Source of the DNA: Cupriavidus basilensis OR16
Lineage (GTDB): Bacteria > Pseudomonadota > Gammaproteobacteria > Burkholderiales > Burkholderiaceae
Direction: 5' to 3'
DNA: 64,000 bases
Assembly: GCF_000243095.1 (NCBI RefSeq)
Contig: NZ_AHJE01000057.1
Coordinates: forward strand, 43,488-107,487
In this document: positions 43,972 to 53,136 of the stretch, piece after piece
Layout: each line of letters begins with the position of its first letter
Numbering within the stretch: position 1 is the first letter of the stretch
The notes under the pieces: generated by a model
What the model was told of the DNA's origin: nothing
What the model saw: only the letters and a program-made list of their open reading frames with translations
Databases searched by the model: none
Made by a program: the position numbers and the translations under genes

Positions 43972-45048
43972 ATGCGATTCCTCTTCAAGACCGACTATCG
44001 CCAGGACCTGCGCCTGGCCAGGCACCCTGGCCATGTGTTCTGGTACGGCCTGCTGCTGGCTTGCCTGCTGATCGCGCCGGGCTGGGCCAGCAGCTACTGG
44101 ATCGCGCAACTTGGTTTTGTCCTGATCTACGCCATCGCGGGCCTGGGCCTGATGGTACTGTCCGGCTACACGGGGCTGCTGTCGATCGGCCACGCGGCCT
44201 TCCTTGGCGTGGGCGCCTATACGCAGGCGTGGCTAACCAGCCATGGCGTGCCATTCGTGCCGGCCTTGCTAGCGGCGGCAGCGCTCTCGGCGCTGGCGGG
44301 CGTGGTGGTGGGGCTGCCAGCGTTGCGCGTCAAGGGCGTCTACCTGGCCATCGCGACGCTGGCCTTCGGCCTGATCGTGGAGGAAGTGCTGGCGCGCTGG
44401 GAAAGCGTGACCGGCGGCAACGCCGGCCTGCCGGTGGCCGCGCCGCAACTGTGGGGCTATGTGCTGGATGGGCCGGTGGCCTTCTACTACCTGTCGCTCG
44501 CGGTTTGCCTGCTGGCCACGCTGGCGGTGCTCAACCTGCTGCGCAGCGCCACTGGGCGGGCCTTCATCGCCATCCGGGACTCGGAGATCTCGGCGCAGAG
44601 CATGGGGATCCACCTGGCGCGCTACAAGACCTTGTCGTTTGCGTTGTCCGCCGCGCTGGTTGGCATCGCGGGGGCACTTTATGCCCACAAGCTGCGCTAT
44701 CTCTCGCCCGAGCAGTTTGGCATCGCCCAGTCCATCGATCTGTTGCTGCTGGTTGTGGTGGGCGGGCTGGGTTCGGTGCATGGTGCCTTTCTTGGCGCGA
44801 TCTTCCTGATCGTCATGCCGCAGATGATCGTGCTGGCGAAGGATTTCCTGCCGCCTGCCATCGCGCAGGCCAGCGGCCTGCAGGCGCTGGTGTACGGGCT
44901 GGTGCTGATGGCGTTCGTGCTGTTCGAGCCAATGGGGCTGTACGGGCGCTGGTGCAAGATCCGCACGTACCTGGAGCTGTTTCCCTTCTATCGCCAGGGC
45001 ATGTTCCGGCGCCAGAAGGCCTTCCAGCGCTCCGAGCGCCTGAAATAA
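43972..45048 (+). CDS. livM: Branched-chain-type ABC transporter permease LivM
   Basis: A 358-residue membrane permease with about eight to ten helices. LMVLSGYTGLLSIGHAAFLG and the loop LRVKGVYLAIATLAFGLIVEE are diagnostic of LivM. RAFIAIRDSEISAQSMGIHL is the coupling-helix region that contacts the ATPase. The ATG at 43972 lies 7 bp after livH. It pairs with LivH, LivG and LivF and the binding protein at 50276. In clusters with CoA ligases such transporters probably import aromatic or fatty carboxylates, not amino acids (inference from neighbours). Confidence 0.92.
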   Translation: MRFLFKTDYRQDLRLARHPGHVFWYGLLLACLLIAPGWASSYWIAQLGFVLIYAIAGLGLMVLSGYTGLLSIGHAAFLGVGAYTQAWLTSHGVPFVPALLAAAALSALAGVVVGLPALRVKGVYLAIATLAFGLIVEEVLARWESVTGGNAGLPVAAPQLWGYVLDGPVAFYYLSLAVCLLATLAVLNLLRSATGRAFIAIRDSEISAQSMGIHLARYKTLSFALSAALVGIAGALYAHKLRYLSPEQFGIAQSIDLLLLVVVGGLGSVHGAFLGAIFLIVMPQMIVLAKDFLPPAIAQASGLQALVYGLVLMAFVLFEPMGLYGRWCKIRTYLELFPFYRQGMFRRQKAFQRSERLK

Positions 45049-45060
45049 GGAGGCCCGCAC

Positions 45061-45858
45061 ATGACAGACACTCTTCTCAGCGTGCGCGAGCTGTCGGTCC
45101 GCTTTGGCGGCGTGCTGGCGCTTGGCGGCGTGAGCTTCGATGTGCGGCGCGGCGAGGTCTTTACGCTGATCGGGCCCAACGGGGCCGGCAAGACCACGGT
45201 GTTCAACCTGATCAGCCGCATCTATCCGCCCACCAGCGGCGAGATCCTGTGGCAGGGCAGCGCCCTGACGCGGTTGCCGCCACACGCGATCGCCGCGCAG
45301 GGCATCGCGCGCACCTTCCAGAATATCGAGCTGTTCGAGCACGCCACGGTGCTGCAGAACTTGCTGATTGGCTACCACACGCACCGGGCCGCCGGCTTCT
45401 GGGCCGACCTGCTGTTCGCCCCCGCCGCGCGCCGCTCGGAGCTGGCCGCACGCCACAAGGCCGAGGAGATGATCGAGTTGCTGGACCTGCAGGCGCACCG
45501 CGACGCGCTGGTGGCGGGCCTGCCCTATGGCGTACGCAAGGTGGTGGAGCTGGCGCGGGCCTTGTGCAGCAGCCCGCGGCTGTTGCTGCTCGATGAGCCT
45601 TCCTCCGGGCTGAACGTGGAAGAGACCGAGGACATGGCCTGGTGGATCCGCGACATCCAGAGCGAGCTGGGCATCACCGTGCTGATGGTGGAGCACGACA
45701 TGAGCCTGGTGTCGCGCGTGTCGGACCGGGTGCTGGCGATGAACCAGGGCCTGGTGCTGGCGCAGGGCACGCCGGCCGAGGTGCAGGCGCACCCCGGCGT
45801 GATCGAGGCTTACCTGGGCACGGTGGATGATGTGGCCTCATTGCGGAGGGCGGCATGA
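45061..45858 (+). CDS. livG: ABC transporter ATP-binding protein LivG
   Basis: A 265-residue ATPase. Walker A is GPNGAGKTTVFNLI, Walker B is LLLLDEPSSGL, and the switch His lies in LMVEHDMSLVS. The signature region reads LPYGVRKVVELARAL, slightly divergent from the usual LSxGQ but as in other LivG proteins of this type. It drives the LivHM permease from the cytoplasmic face. AGGAGG precedes the ATG at 45061; its stop overlaps the livF start by 4 bp. Confidence 0.93.
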   Translation: MTDTLLSVRELSVRFGGVLALGGVSFDVRRGEVFTLIGPNGAGKTTVFNLISRIYPPTSGEILWQGSALTRLPPHAIAAQGIARTFQNIELFEHATVLQNLLIGYHTHRAAGFWADLLFAPAARRSELAARHKAEEMIELLDLQAHRDALVAGLPYGVRKVVELARALCSSPRLLLLDEPSSGLNVEETEDMAWWIRDIQSELGITVLMVEHDMSLVSRVSDRVLAMNQGLVLAQGTPAEVQAHPGVIEAYLGTVDDVASLRRAA

Positions 45859-46206
45859 ACCTGATGCAAGGCGCTGACAAGATGCGCGAAATCCAGGACA
45901 CGCCCGTGCTGGCACTGGCCAACGTGGAAAGTGCCTACGGCCCGGTCAAGGCGATCCGGGGCGTGAGCCTTGCCGTGCAGCGCGGCAGCATCGCCACCGT
46001 GCTCGGCGCCAACGGCGCGGGCAAGACCACCTATGGCGCTCAACGCGGCGGACTATGGCTATGTGCTGGAGAACGGCCGCATCGTGGCCGAGGACACCTG
46101 CGCCGTGCTGCGCGAGAAGGACGACATCAAGGAGTTCTATCTCGGCATGAAGGACAGCGGCGTTCGCGGCGAGCGCCGCTGGAAGAAGCGCAAGACCTGG
46201 CGGTAG
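45855..46206 (+). pseudogene. livF: ABC transporter ATP-binding protein LivF, internally deleted
   Basis: Only the two ends of LivF remain. The N terminus (VLALANVESAYGPVKAIRGV to Walker A GANGAGKTT) runs to about 46030. It is joined out of frame to the C-terminal tail (ALNAADYGYVLENGRIVAED to WKKRKTWR), beginning about 46034. Roughly 150-170 residues of the usual 235-250 are absent, including the Q-loop, signature and Walker B, so no ATPase can be made. The tail GMKDSGVRGERRWKKRKTWR type is typical of LivF proteins associated with CoA ligases. Confidence 0.85.
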
Positions 46207-46238
46207 GGCGCTAAACGATCACCAGTTGAGAGCAATCA

Positions 46239-47939
46239 ATGGCAATGGCAATGGCGACAGCGCACACCATGCAGCCCCTTTCCGAAGCGGCCTTCGAGAC
46301 CCTGCCGCAGATGTTCTGGCACGCCGTGGCCCAGCGCGGCGACGCCGTGATGATGCGGCAGAAGGATCTCGGCGTCTGGCGCAGCTATCGCTGGCGCGAA
46401 GTGGGCGAAATCGTGGCTGATGTCGCCGCCGGCCTGGCCGAGCTGGGCCTGCGGGCGGGCGAGGTGGTGTCGGTGCTGTCCAATACCAACCGGGAATGGG
46501 TGTGGAGCGACCTGGGCGCGTTGACGGCCGGCGCGGTGGTCAGCGGCATCTATCCGACCGATTCGCCCGCGCAGGTGGAGTACCTGTGCCACGACTCGGG
46601 CAGCGTCATGCTCTTCGTCGAGAACGAGGAGCAGCTGGACAAGTACCTGGAGGTGCGCGAACGCCTGCCACGGGTGCGCAAGGTGGTGGTGTACGACATG
46701 GAAGGGCTGGCCAGCTTCGATGACCCCGCCGTGCTCAGCTTCGACGCGCTGCTGGCGCTGGGCAGGCAAACGCGGGCGCGGCAAGCGGGGCTGGTGCAGG
46801 CGCGGCTGGCCGCCGGCAGCGCTGATGCGCTGGCGGTGCTGGTCTATACGTCCGGCACCACCGGACGGCCCAAGGGCGCGATGCTGTCGCACCGCAATGT
46901 GCTGCGCAGTTGCCTGACGCTGCGCGACTTCCTGCCCGCCACCACCATTGGCGAGCGCATGGCCTTCCTGCCGCTGTGCCACGTCTCGGAGCGGATCTTT
47001 GGCGAGTACTACTCGATCCTGTCCGGGGCGGTGGTCAACTTCGTCGAGAATCCCGACACCATCTTCGACAATATCCGCGAGATCCAGCCTGATGCCTTCC
47101 TGGCCGTGCCGCGCGTGTGGGATACCCTGGTGCTGGGCAATGTGCGCCGCATGATGGGCCTGAACCGCGTGCAGCTGGCGGTAACCGGCGCGGCACCGAT
47201 CTCGCCCGACCTGATCCGCTGGTATATGGCGCTGGGGATCGTGCTGCATGAGCTGTGGGGCATGACCGAGATCACCGGCGCGGCCACCTGCAACCCGCCG
47301 GGGCGGATGCGCCCTGGCAGCATCGGCATTGCCTTGCCGCATACCGAGGTGAAGGTCTCGCACGAAGGCGAACTGCTGGTGCGGGGCCCGCAAGTCTTCA
47401 TGGGCTACCTGAACCTGCCCGCCAAGACCGCCGAGACCATGGCCGACGGCTGGCTGCGCACCGGCGACGTGGGCCGGGTGGACGCGCAGGGCTACTTCTA
47501 CATCACCGACCGCATGAAGGACCTGATCATCACCGCGGGCGGCAAGAACGTCACGCCATCCGAGTGGGAGAACCAGCTCAAGTTCAGCCCCTATGTGACC
47601 GACGCCGTGGTAATCGGCGATCGCCGGCCCTACCTGAGCTGCCTGGTGATGATCGACCAGGACAACGTGGAGCAGTGGGCCCAGGAGCACGACGTGCATT
47701 TCTCCGACTACGGCTCGCTGTGCCGCAGCAAGGAGGTGATCGCGCTGGTGGGGCAGGAGATCGACAAGGTCAACCAGCAGTTCGCGCGGGTCGAGCAGAT
47801 CAAGGCGTTCCGGCTGATCGAGACGCGCCTTGGCGCCGAGGACGAGGAGCTGACCCCGACCATGAAGCTCAAGCGCAAGCTGGTCAACGACAAATACAGC
47901 GAACTGATCGAGTCCATGTACCTGGCCAAGGTGGCCTGA
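46239..47939 (+). CDS. AMP-dependent long-chain-type acyl-CoA synthetase
   Basis: A 566-residue ANL ligase of the FadD15/long-chain type. Motifs are VYTSGTTGRPKGAMLSHRNV, ELWGMTEITGAATCNPPGRM, GWLRTGDVGRVDAQGYFYI and KDLIITAGGKNVTPSEWENQ. The C terminus has MKLKRKLVNDKYSELIE, typical of this branch in place of a simple GK motif. It directly follows livF and precedes the FadB-like gene by 32 bp. Placement inside a Liv operon suggests it activates the imported acid. Three ATG codons occur near the start; 46239 is taken. Confidence 0.9.
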   Translation: MAMAMATAHTMQPLSEAAFETLPQMFWHAVAQRGDAVMMRQKDLGVWRSYRWREVGEIVADVAAGLAELGLRAGEVVSVLSNTNREWVWSDLGALTAGAVVSGIYPTDSPAQVEYLCHDSGSVMLFVENEEQLDKYLEVRERLPRVRKVVVYDMEGLASFDDPAVLSFDALLALGRQTRARQAGLVQARLAAGSADALAVLVYTSGTTGRPKGAMLSHRNVLRSCLTLRDFLPATTIGERMAFLPLCHVSERIFGEYYSILSGAVVNFVENPDTIFDNIREIQPDAFLAVPRVWDTLVLGNVRRMMGLNRVQLAVTGAAPISPDLIRWYMALGIVLHELWGMTEITGAATCNPPGRMRPGSIGIALPHTEVKVSHEGELLVRGPQVFMGYLNLPAKTAETMADGWLRTGDVGRVDAQGYFYITDRMKDLIITAGGKNVTPSEWENQLKFSPYVTDAVVIGDRRPYLSCLVMIDQDNVEQWAQEHDVHFSDYGSLCRSKEVIALVGQEIDKVNQQFARVEQIKAFRLIETRLGAEDEELTPTMKLKRKLVNDKYSELIESMYLAKVA

Positions 47940-47971
47940 ACGCAAGCCATACCAACCGAACTGGAGGCGCC

Positions 47972-50230
47972 ATGAGCCATGCGGGCAACACCGCTGCGGT
48001 CAGCCTGGTCCGGCACGGGCGCATCGGCCTGTTGTGCATCGACCATCCGCCGGTCAATGCGCTGTCGGTGGCCACGGTGGCGGGGCTGGATGCGCAACTG
48101 GCCGCCTTCGAGGCGGATCCCTCGCTCGATGGCTTGCTGATCTGGTGCGCGGGCCGGACCTTTGTGGCGGGCGGCGACATCGCCCAGTTCGACGCGCCAG
48201 ATTTTACGGCGGCGCCTTATAACCGCATCCTGGCCCGGATCGAAGCCAGCGAGCGACTGGTGGCAGCCGTGCTGCATGGCACCGCGCTGGGCGGCGGGCT
48301 GGAGCTGGCGCTAGCCTGCCATTACCGCGTGGCCGTGCCCGGCGCGCGGGTCGGGCTGCCCGAGATCAAGCTGGGGTTGCTGCCGGGTTCGCTGGGATCG
48401 CAGCGCTTGCCGCGCGCCTGCGGGGCGCCCTTGGCGCTGGACCTGATGTTGAGCGGGCGCATGCTCGACGCCGAGGCGGCGCTGGCCGCCGGCATCGTCG
48501 ATGCGCTGGTGCCGGGCGAACCGCTGGCGGCTGGCCTCAACTTCCTCGAAGACCTGCTGGAAAGGCGGGTGCCGCCGCGCCGGCTGTCCACGCTGTCCGT
48601 GCCCGTTGCCGGGCTCCCGCCGGGCTTCTTCACGCAAGCCTTGCAGCACGCCACGCGGGAGCGCGCGCGCTATCCCGCCGCGGCGGCCATTGTGCAGGCG
48701 GTGGAGGCGGCGGCATCCCTGCCGTTCGCCGAGGGCGAAGCGGTCGAGGCAGCCTTGCTCGCCGCCTGCGTGGCCTCGCCGGAATCGCGGGCGTTGCGCC
48801 ACCTGTTCTTTGCTGAACGGCAGGCGGCCCGCGTGCCCCGCATACCGTCGGGGATCAAGCCGCGCGCACTGCATACCGCCGGCGTGGTTGGCGCGGGCAC
48901 CATGGGCCGGCGCATCGCCATGAGCCTGGCGGACGCCGGCTTGCCGGTGACGCTGGTCGAGGCCAGCGACGGCGCGCTGGCCAAGGGCTTAGCCGCGATG
49001 CGCGCCCACTACGAGGCCGGCGCCGCGGCCGGGCGGCTGCGGCCCGATGCGGTGGCCAAGCGCATGGGCCTGATTGCGGGGACGCTGGACTACGGCGCGC
49101 TGGCCGGCTGCGAGCTGGTGATCGAGGCGGTGGTGGAAGACATGGCGCTCAAGCAGCAGGTGTGTGCCCGTCTCGGCCGCATCTGCAAGCCAGGGGCGAT
49201 CATCGCCACCAACACCTCCACGCTGGACGTGGAGGTGCTGGCCGAGGCCAGCGGCCGGCCAGGGGATTTCGCCGGGCTGCATTTCCGCAACCCGGCCAAT
49301 GGCGGACGGCTGATCGAGGTGGTGCGTGGCAGCGCCATCGCGCCGGATGTGCTGGTGACAGCCATGGACCTGGCCCGGCGCCTCGGCAAGGTGGCGGTGG
49401 TGACGGGCGTGTGCTTCGGCTTTATCGGCAACCGCATGGCCGAGGCTTACCTGCGCGAGAGCGAGTTCCTGTTGATGGAAGGCGTGAGCCCGGCGCGGCT
49501 GGATGCGGTGATGCAGGCCTACGGCATGGCGATGGGGCCGTGCCGCATGCTGGACCTGGCCGGCATCGATACCGGCGCCAAGATCGTGCTGGAATACGGC
49601 AAGGCCGGCGGCCTGCCGCCCGATCCCGCGTATCGTGCAGTGGTGCGCACCCTGTTCATGCTGGGACGGCTCGGCTGCAAGAGCGGCGCGGGCTACTACC
49701 GCTACCCGGATGGCGAGCCAGTGGCCGACCCGGAGGCCGAGCGCATCTGCGCCGCGCTGGGCCGTGCGCACGGCATTGTCCGCCGCACGGACATTGCCGA
49801 TGCCGAGATCGTCGAGCGCCTGATGTTTCCGCTGATCAACGAGGCCGCCAAGCTGCTGGAAGAGGGCATGGCCTGCCGGCCAGGCGACATCGACATGGTG
49901 TGGACCGCTGGCTATGGCTTTCCCGACTATCTCGGCGGGCCGGTGTGGCAGGCCGACTGCATCGGGCTACCCCGCATCAAAGCCGGGCTGGAGCGCTACG
50001 CCCGGCTGCGCGGCAATCCTTACGACTACTGGGATATTTCCCCCTTGCTGGCGGCGCTGGCGCGGGGCGGGCAGCGCTTGTCCGACTGGTCTGCACCGAC
50101 AAGCGCGGCCGATGCCGCACCGGCGGGCGGCCAGGGACAACCCCATGCGCCCGTCTCATTTCAGCCGGAATCGCTATCCGTGCAAAGCCGTATCCAGTCG
50201 GGACCCAAGCCGCCGCAGAGCGTGCATTGA
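47972..50230 (+). CDS. Bifunctional enoyl-CoA hydratase / 3-hydroxyacyl-CoA dehydrogenase (FadB/FadJ-like)
   Basis: A 752-residue beta-oxidation enzyme. The N-terminal crotonase domain (about residues 1-190; HPPVNALSVA, VAGGDIAQF, LHGTALGGGLELALACHYRV, GLPEIKLGLLPG) hydrates enoyl-CoA. The central NAD-binding domain begins at GVVGAGTMGRRIAMSLADAG (about residue 305), and the C-terminal helical domain includes EYGKAGGLPPDPAYR and GYGFPDYLGGPVWQADCIG. GGAGG lies before the ATG at 47972. It would supply two steps of beta-oxidation to the pathway fed by the neighbouring CoA ligases. A Pro/Gln-rich tail follows the last domain. Confidence 0.92.
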   Translation: MSHAGNTAAVSLVRHGRIGLLCIDHPPVNALSVATVAGLDAQLAAFEADPSLDGLLIWCAGRTFVAGGDIAQFDAPDFTAAPYNRILARIEASERLVAAVLHGTALGGGLELALACHYRVAVPGARVGLPEIKLGLLPGSLGSQRLPRACGAPLALDLMLSGRMLDAEAALAAGIVDALVPGEPLAAGLNFLEDLLERRVPPRRLSTLSVPVAGLPPGFFTQALQHATRERARYPAAAAIVQAVEAAASLPFAEGEAVEAALLAACVASPESRALRHLFFAERQAARVPRIPSGIKPRALHTAGVVGAGTMGRRIAMSLADAGLPVTLVEASDGALAKGLAAMRAHYEAGAAAGRLRPDAVAKRMGLIAGTLDYGALAGCELVIEAVVEDMALKQQVCARLGRICKPGAIIATNTSTLDVEVLAEASGRPGDFAGLHFRNPANGGRLIEVVRGSAIAPDVLVTAMDLARRLGKVAVVTGVCFGFIGNRMAEAYLRESEFLLMEGVSPARLDAVMQAYGMAMGPCRMLDLAGIDTGAKIVLEYGKAGGLPPDPAYRAVVRTLFMLGRLGCKSGAGYYRYPDGEPVADPEAERICAALGRAHGIVRRTDIADAEIVERLMFPLINEAAKLLEEGMACRPGDIDMVWTAGYGFPDYLGGPVWQADCIGLPRIKAGLERYARLRGNPYDYWDISPLLAALARGGQRLSDWSAPTSAADAAPAGGQGQPHAPVSFQPESLSVQSRIQSGPKPPQSVH

Positions 50231-50275
50231 AGCCAAGGCAGTCCACCAATCAATCGAAAGCGCAAGGAGACAACC

Positions 50276-51448
50276 ATGATCTTGAAGACCACCATCGCCG
50301 CCATTGCCCTCGCGCTCTGTGCCGGGGCCAGCGCACAGAGCCGCGGCGTCACCGACAAGGAAATCGTGCTCGGCCTGATTACCGACATGTCCGGGCCGAT
50401 CGTGAACTACGGCAAGGAGTCGCGCAACGGCATGACCATGGCTGTGGAGGAGATCAACGCGCGCGGCGGCGTGCAGGGCCGCAAGCTGCGGGTGGTGGTC
50501 GAAGACAACGGCTACGAGCCCAAGCGTGCCGTGCTGGCCGCGCAGAAGCTCGTCACGCAGGACGGCGTGTTCGCCATCATCGGCCACCTGGGCACGGCGC
50601 CCAACATGGCGACGCTGCCGTTCCTGCTGCAAAGCAAAGTCTTTAATTTCATGCCGCAAAGCGCGGCGCGCGATATGTACGAGCCGGCCAGCCCATACAA
50701 GATCGCGTTGGGGCCGTCCAATTTCCTGATGTCCACCACCATCATGGATTACTTCCTCAAGCAGAAGCCTTACCAGCGGGTTGGCATGCTGTACCAGGAC
50801 GACGACTACGGGCGGGAGTCGATGGAAGGCGCGCAGGCCTATCTCAAGACCAAGAACATGACGCTGGTGGAAAAGGTTTCGTACAAGCGCGGCGCCACCG
50901 ATTTTTCCTCGCAGATGGCACGGCTCAAGGCGGCCAACTGTGACCTGGTGTTCAATGCCTCCACCATGCGCGAGTACATCGCGTCGGTGCAGGAAGCGCG
51001 CAAGATCGGCTTCAACCCGGTCTTCGCCGGGACCTCGGCCAACTACGCGCACCAGGTGCCGCTGCTCGGTGGCAAGGCGCTGGACGGTGTCCACGCCGCG
51101 GCCTTCACCATGCTGCCCTATGCCGACGATCCAAACCCGGCCGTGCGGCAGTGGAGCGCCGCGTACAAGAAGCGCTTCAATGAAGACCCGGGCTTGTACT
51201 CGATGTTCAGCTACTACGCCTATATCACCTTCGCCGCCCTTGCCGACAAGGCCGGGCGCAACCTGAGCGCAGAGACGTTCAACGCTGCGATGGAATCGAC
51301 CAAGCTGCCGCCCGACGCGTTGGGCAACCCGGGCTTCAACGTCTCCGCCAGCAACCGCCTGAGCAACGACCGCATCCGCATCATGAAGGTAGCGGGCGAC
51401 AAGTGGATTCCGGCCAGCGACCTGCTGCCCCCGCCCAAGATGCGCTGA
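50276..51448 (+). CDS. ABC transporter periplasmic substrate-binding protein (Liv type)
   Basis: A 390-residue receptor with a signal peptide (ILKTTIAAIALALCAGASA, cleavage probably after ASA at residue 20 or so). It has the two-lobe Leu/Ile/Val-binding fold: KEIVLGLITDMSGPIVNYGK, MTMAVEEINARGGVQGRKL, VEDNGYEPKRAVLAAQKLV, and VGMLYQDDDYGRESMEG. AAGGAG precedes the ATG. It is the probable receptor for the LivHMGF transporter encoded 3-7 kb upstream, although livH and livF are damaged in this sequence. The ligand is likely a hydrophobic or aromatic carboxylate given the CoA ligases around (inference). Confidence 0.9.
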   Translation: MILKTTIAAIALALCAGASAQSRGVTDKEIVLGLITDMSGPIVNYGKESRNGMTMAVEEINARGGVQGRKLRVVVEDNGYEPKRAVLAAQKLVTQDGVFAIIGHLGTAPNMATLPFLLQSKVFNFMPQSAARDMYEPASPYKIALGPSNFLMSTTIMDYFLKQKPYQRVGMLYQDDDYGRESMEGAQAYLKTKNMTLVEKVSYKRGATDFSSQMARLKAANCDLVFNASTMREYIASVQEARKIGFNPVFAGTSANYAHQVPLLGGKALDGVHAAAFTMLPYADDPNPAVRQWSAAYKKRFNEDPGLYSMFSYYAYITFAALADKAGRNLSAETFNAAMESTKLPPDALGNPGFNVSASNRLSNDRIRIMKVAGDKWIPASDLLPPPKMR

Positions 51449-51483
51449 GCGGGCGCGGCGTCCATGAACAACCGGAGACAACC

Positions 51484-53136
51484 ATGAGCACGGCAACGGA
51501 ACAGGCGCGTGAGCGCATCGGGCGCATCGCCCTGGGGGATGTGATCCACCGAAGCGCCCGGCGCTTTGGCACCAGGACGGCACTGATCGAGGGCGACCAC
51601 AGCCTCAGCTATACGGCGCTGGAAGCCGCCACCAACCAGTTTGCCCATTACCTGCTGGCCCAGGGCATGCACAGCGCCGAGCGCGTCGGCATGCTGTGCA
51701 ACAACTCGATCGACATGATCGTGGCGCTGCTGGGCATCCAGAAGGCGGGCATGGTGTGGGTGCCGATCAATACGGCGCTGGCCCCGGACGCGATCCAGTA
51801 CATCCTGGAACACGCGGAGGTGACACGACTGGTGGTGGATGCGTCGGTACTGGCGCGGCCGGGCATCGGGGAGCTGGTCGCGGCATCACGCATTCCCGTC
51901 GTGCTGCTGGAGCCGGCCGGCGAGGTGGCAGGCGCGATGGCCGGGCTGGCCGGGCTGGCCGTGACCCGGCACGCCGACGCGCTGGCCGGCCAGCCGGCCA
52001 CGCTGCCGGATGTCGACATCGCCAGCGGCCAGCTGGCGCAGATCATGTACACCAGCGGCACCACCGGCCCGCAAAAGGGCGTCATGCATTCCCATGCCTC
52101 GGTGCATTCGGTGCTGGCGGCCAACCTGGTCGACACCGGCTGTGGGACGGCGAGGGAAGTCTTTACCTGCCTGCTGCCGATGTTCCACTGCGCGCAGCAC
52201 GGCAATACCATGAGCGCACTGCTGGGCGGCCATGCCGTGGTGATCGGGCGCGGCTTCGATCCGGCCCGGGTACTGGCGGAGCTGGCGCGGCACCGTGTCA
52301 CCGTGGTGGTGGCGCTGCCGATGATGTACCGGGCGATGCTGGAGCATCCGCAGTTTGCCGCGGCCGACCTCTCCAGCGTGCGGCTGTGCATCTACGGCAT
52401 GGCGCCGTTGCCCAAGAACCTGCTGCTGCGCCTGCTCGATGCGTTCTGCCCCAATTTCATCCTGTGCTCGGGCCAGACCGAGATGTACCCGGCGGCCACC
52501 ATCTTCGAGGCGGATGAGCAGCGCAAGCGCTTTGGCGCCTTCTGGGGCGTGCGAACGGAAGCCAACGAGGTGGCCGTGATGGGCGACGATGGCCGGCTGC
52601 TCGGCCCCGGCGAGCCCGGCGAGATCGTGTTCCGCGGGCCGAACGTGATGCTGGGCTATTACAAGGACCCGGAAGCGACCGCCCGCGTGCAACGCTTCGG
52701 CTGGCATCACTCCGGCGATCTCGGTGTGCTCGACGAGGATGGCCAGTTGCTGTTCCTCGACCGCATCAAGGACATGATCAAGAGCGGGGGCGAGAATGTG
52801 CCCTCGATCAAGGTCGAAGAGGTGCTGCTGCGCCATGCCGCGGTGGCTAACGCGGCCGTGGTCGGGCTGCCGCACGCGCGGTGGGGCGAGGCGGTGACGG
52901 CCTTCGTGACCTTGAAGCCCGGCGCACGGGTGGAAGAGGATGAATTGGGCGCGCACTGCAAGGCCCACCTGGGCGGTTTCGAGGTGCCCAAGGCGGTGAT
53001 GCTGCTGGCGGCGCTGCCAGCTACCTCCACCGGGAAGATCCAGCATGCAAGCACTTGGCATTGCGTGCCCGCCAGCGACGCCCATGACAGCCGGCGCCAG
53101 TGGCGGAGCCGGCAGGGTGATGTGGCTCACGCCTGA
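51484..53136 (+). CDS. AMP-dependent acyl-CoA synthetase with an abnormal C-terminal tail
   Basis: A 550-residue ANL ligase. Core motifs are MYTSGTTGPQKGVMHSHAS, CSGQTEMYPAATIF, GWHHSGDLGVLDEDGQLLF and KDMIKSGGENVPSIKVEEVL. The catalytic lysine motif TSTGKIQ is reached at about 53043, but the following 30 residues (HASTWHCVPASD onward) do not resemble a ligase end and overlap the next gene by 92 bp. The normal last few residues may have been lost in a small deletion that fused it to the AraC gene. It follows the binding-protein gene by 35 bp, so it belongs to the transporter operon. Confidence 0.87.
   Translation: MSTATEQARERIGRIALGDVIHRSARRFGTRTALIEGDHSLSYTALEAATNQFAHYLLAQGMHSAERVGMLCNNSIDMIVALLGIQKAGMVWVPINTALAPDAIQYILEHAEVTRLVVDASVLARPGIGELVAASRIPVVLLEPAGEVAGAMAGLAGLAVTRHADALAGQPATLPDVDIASGQLAQIMYTSGTTGPQKGVMHSHASVHSVLAANLVDTGCGTAREVFTCLLPMFHCAQHGNTMSALLGGHAVVIGRGFDPARVLAELARHRVTVVVALPMMYRAMLEHPQFAAADLSSVRLCIYGMAPLPKNLLLRLLDAFCPNFILCSGQTEMYPAATIFEADEQRKRFGAFWGVRTEANEVAVMGDDGRLLGPGEPGEIVFRGPNVMLGYYKDPEATARVQRFGWHHSGDLGVLDEDGQLLFLDRIKDMIKSGGENVPSIKVEEVLLRHAAVANAAVVGLPHARWGEAVTAFVTLKPGARVEEDELGAHCKAHLGGFEVPKAVMLLAALPATSTGKIQHASTWHCVPASDAHDSRRQWRSRQGDVAHA

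Noticed and set aside
44269..45792. Minus-strand open frame of 507 codons across livM and livG
   Set aside because: It is antisense to two well-supported transporter genes and has no recognisable protein features.
46236..47945. Minus-strand open frame of 569 codons antisense to the CoA ligase
   Set aside because: It mirrors the ligase almost exactly and encodes a His/Gln/Arg-rich string with no domain; the + strand ligase has all family motifs.
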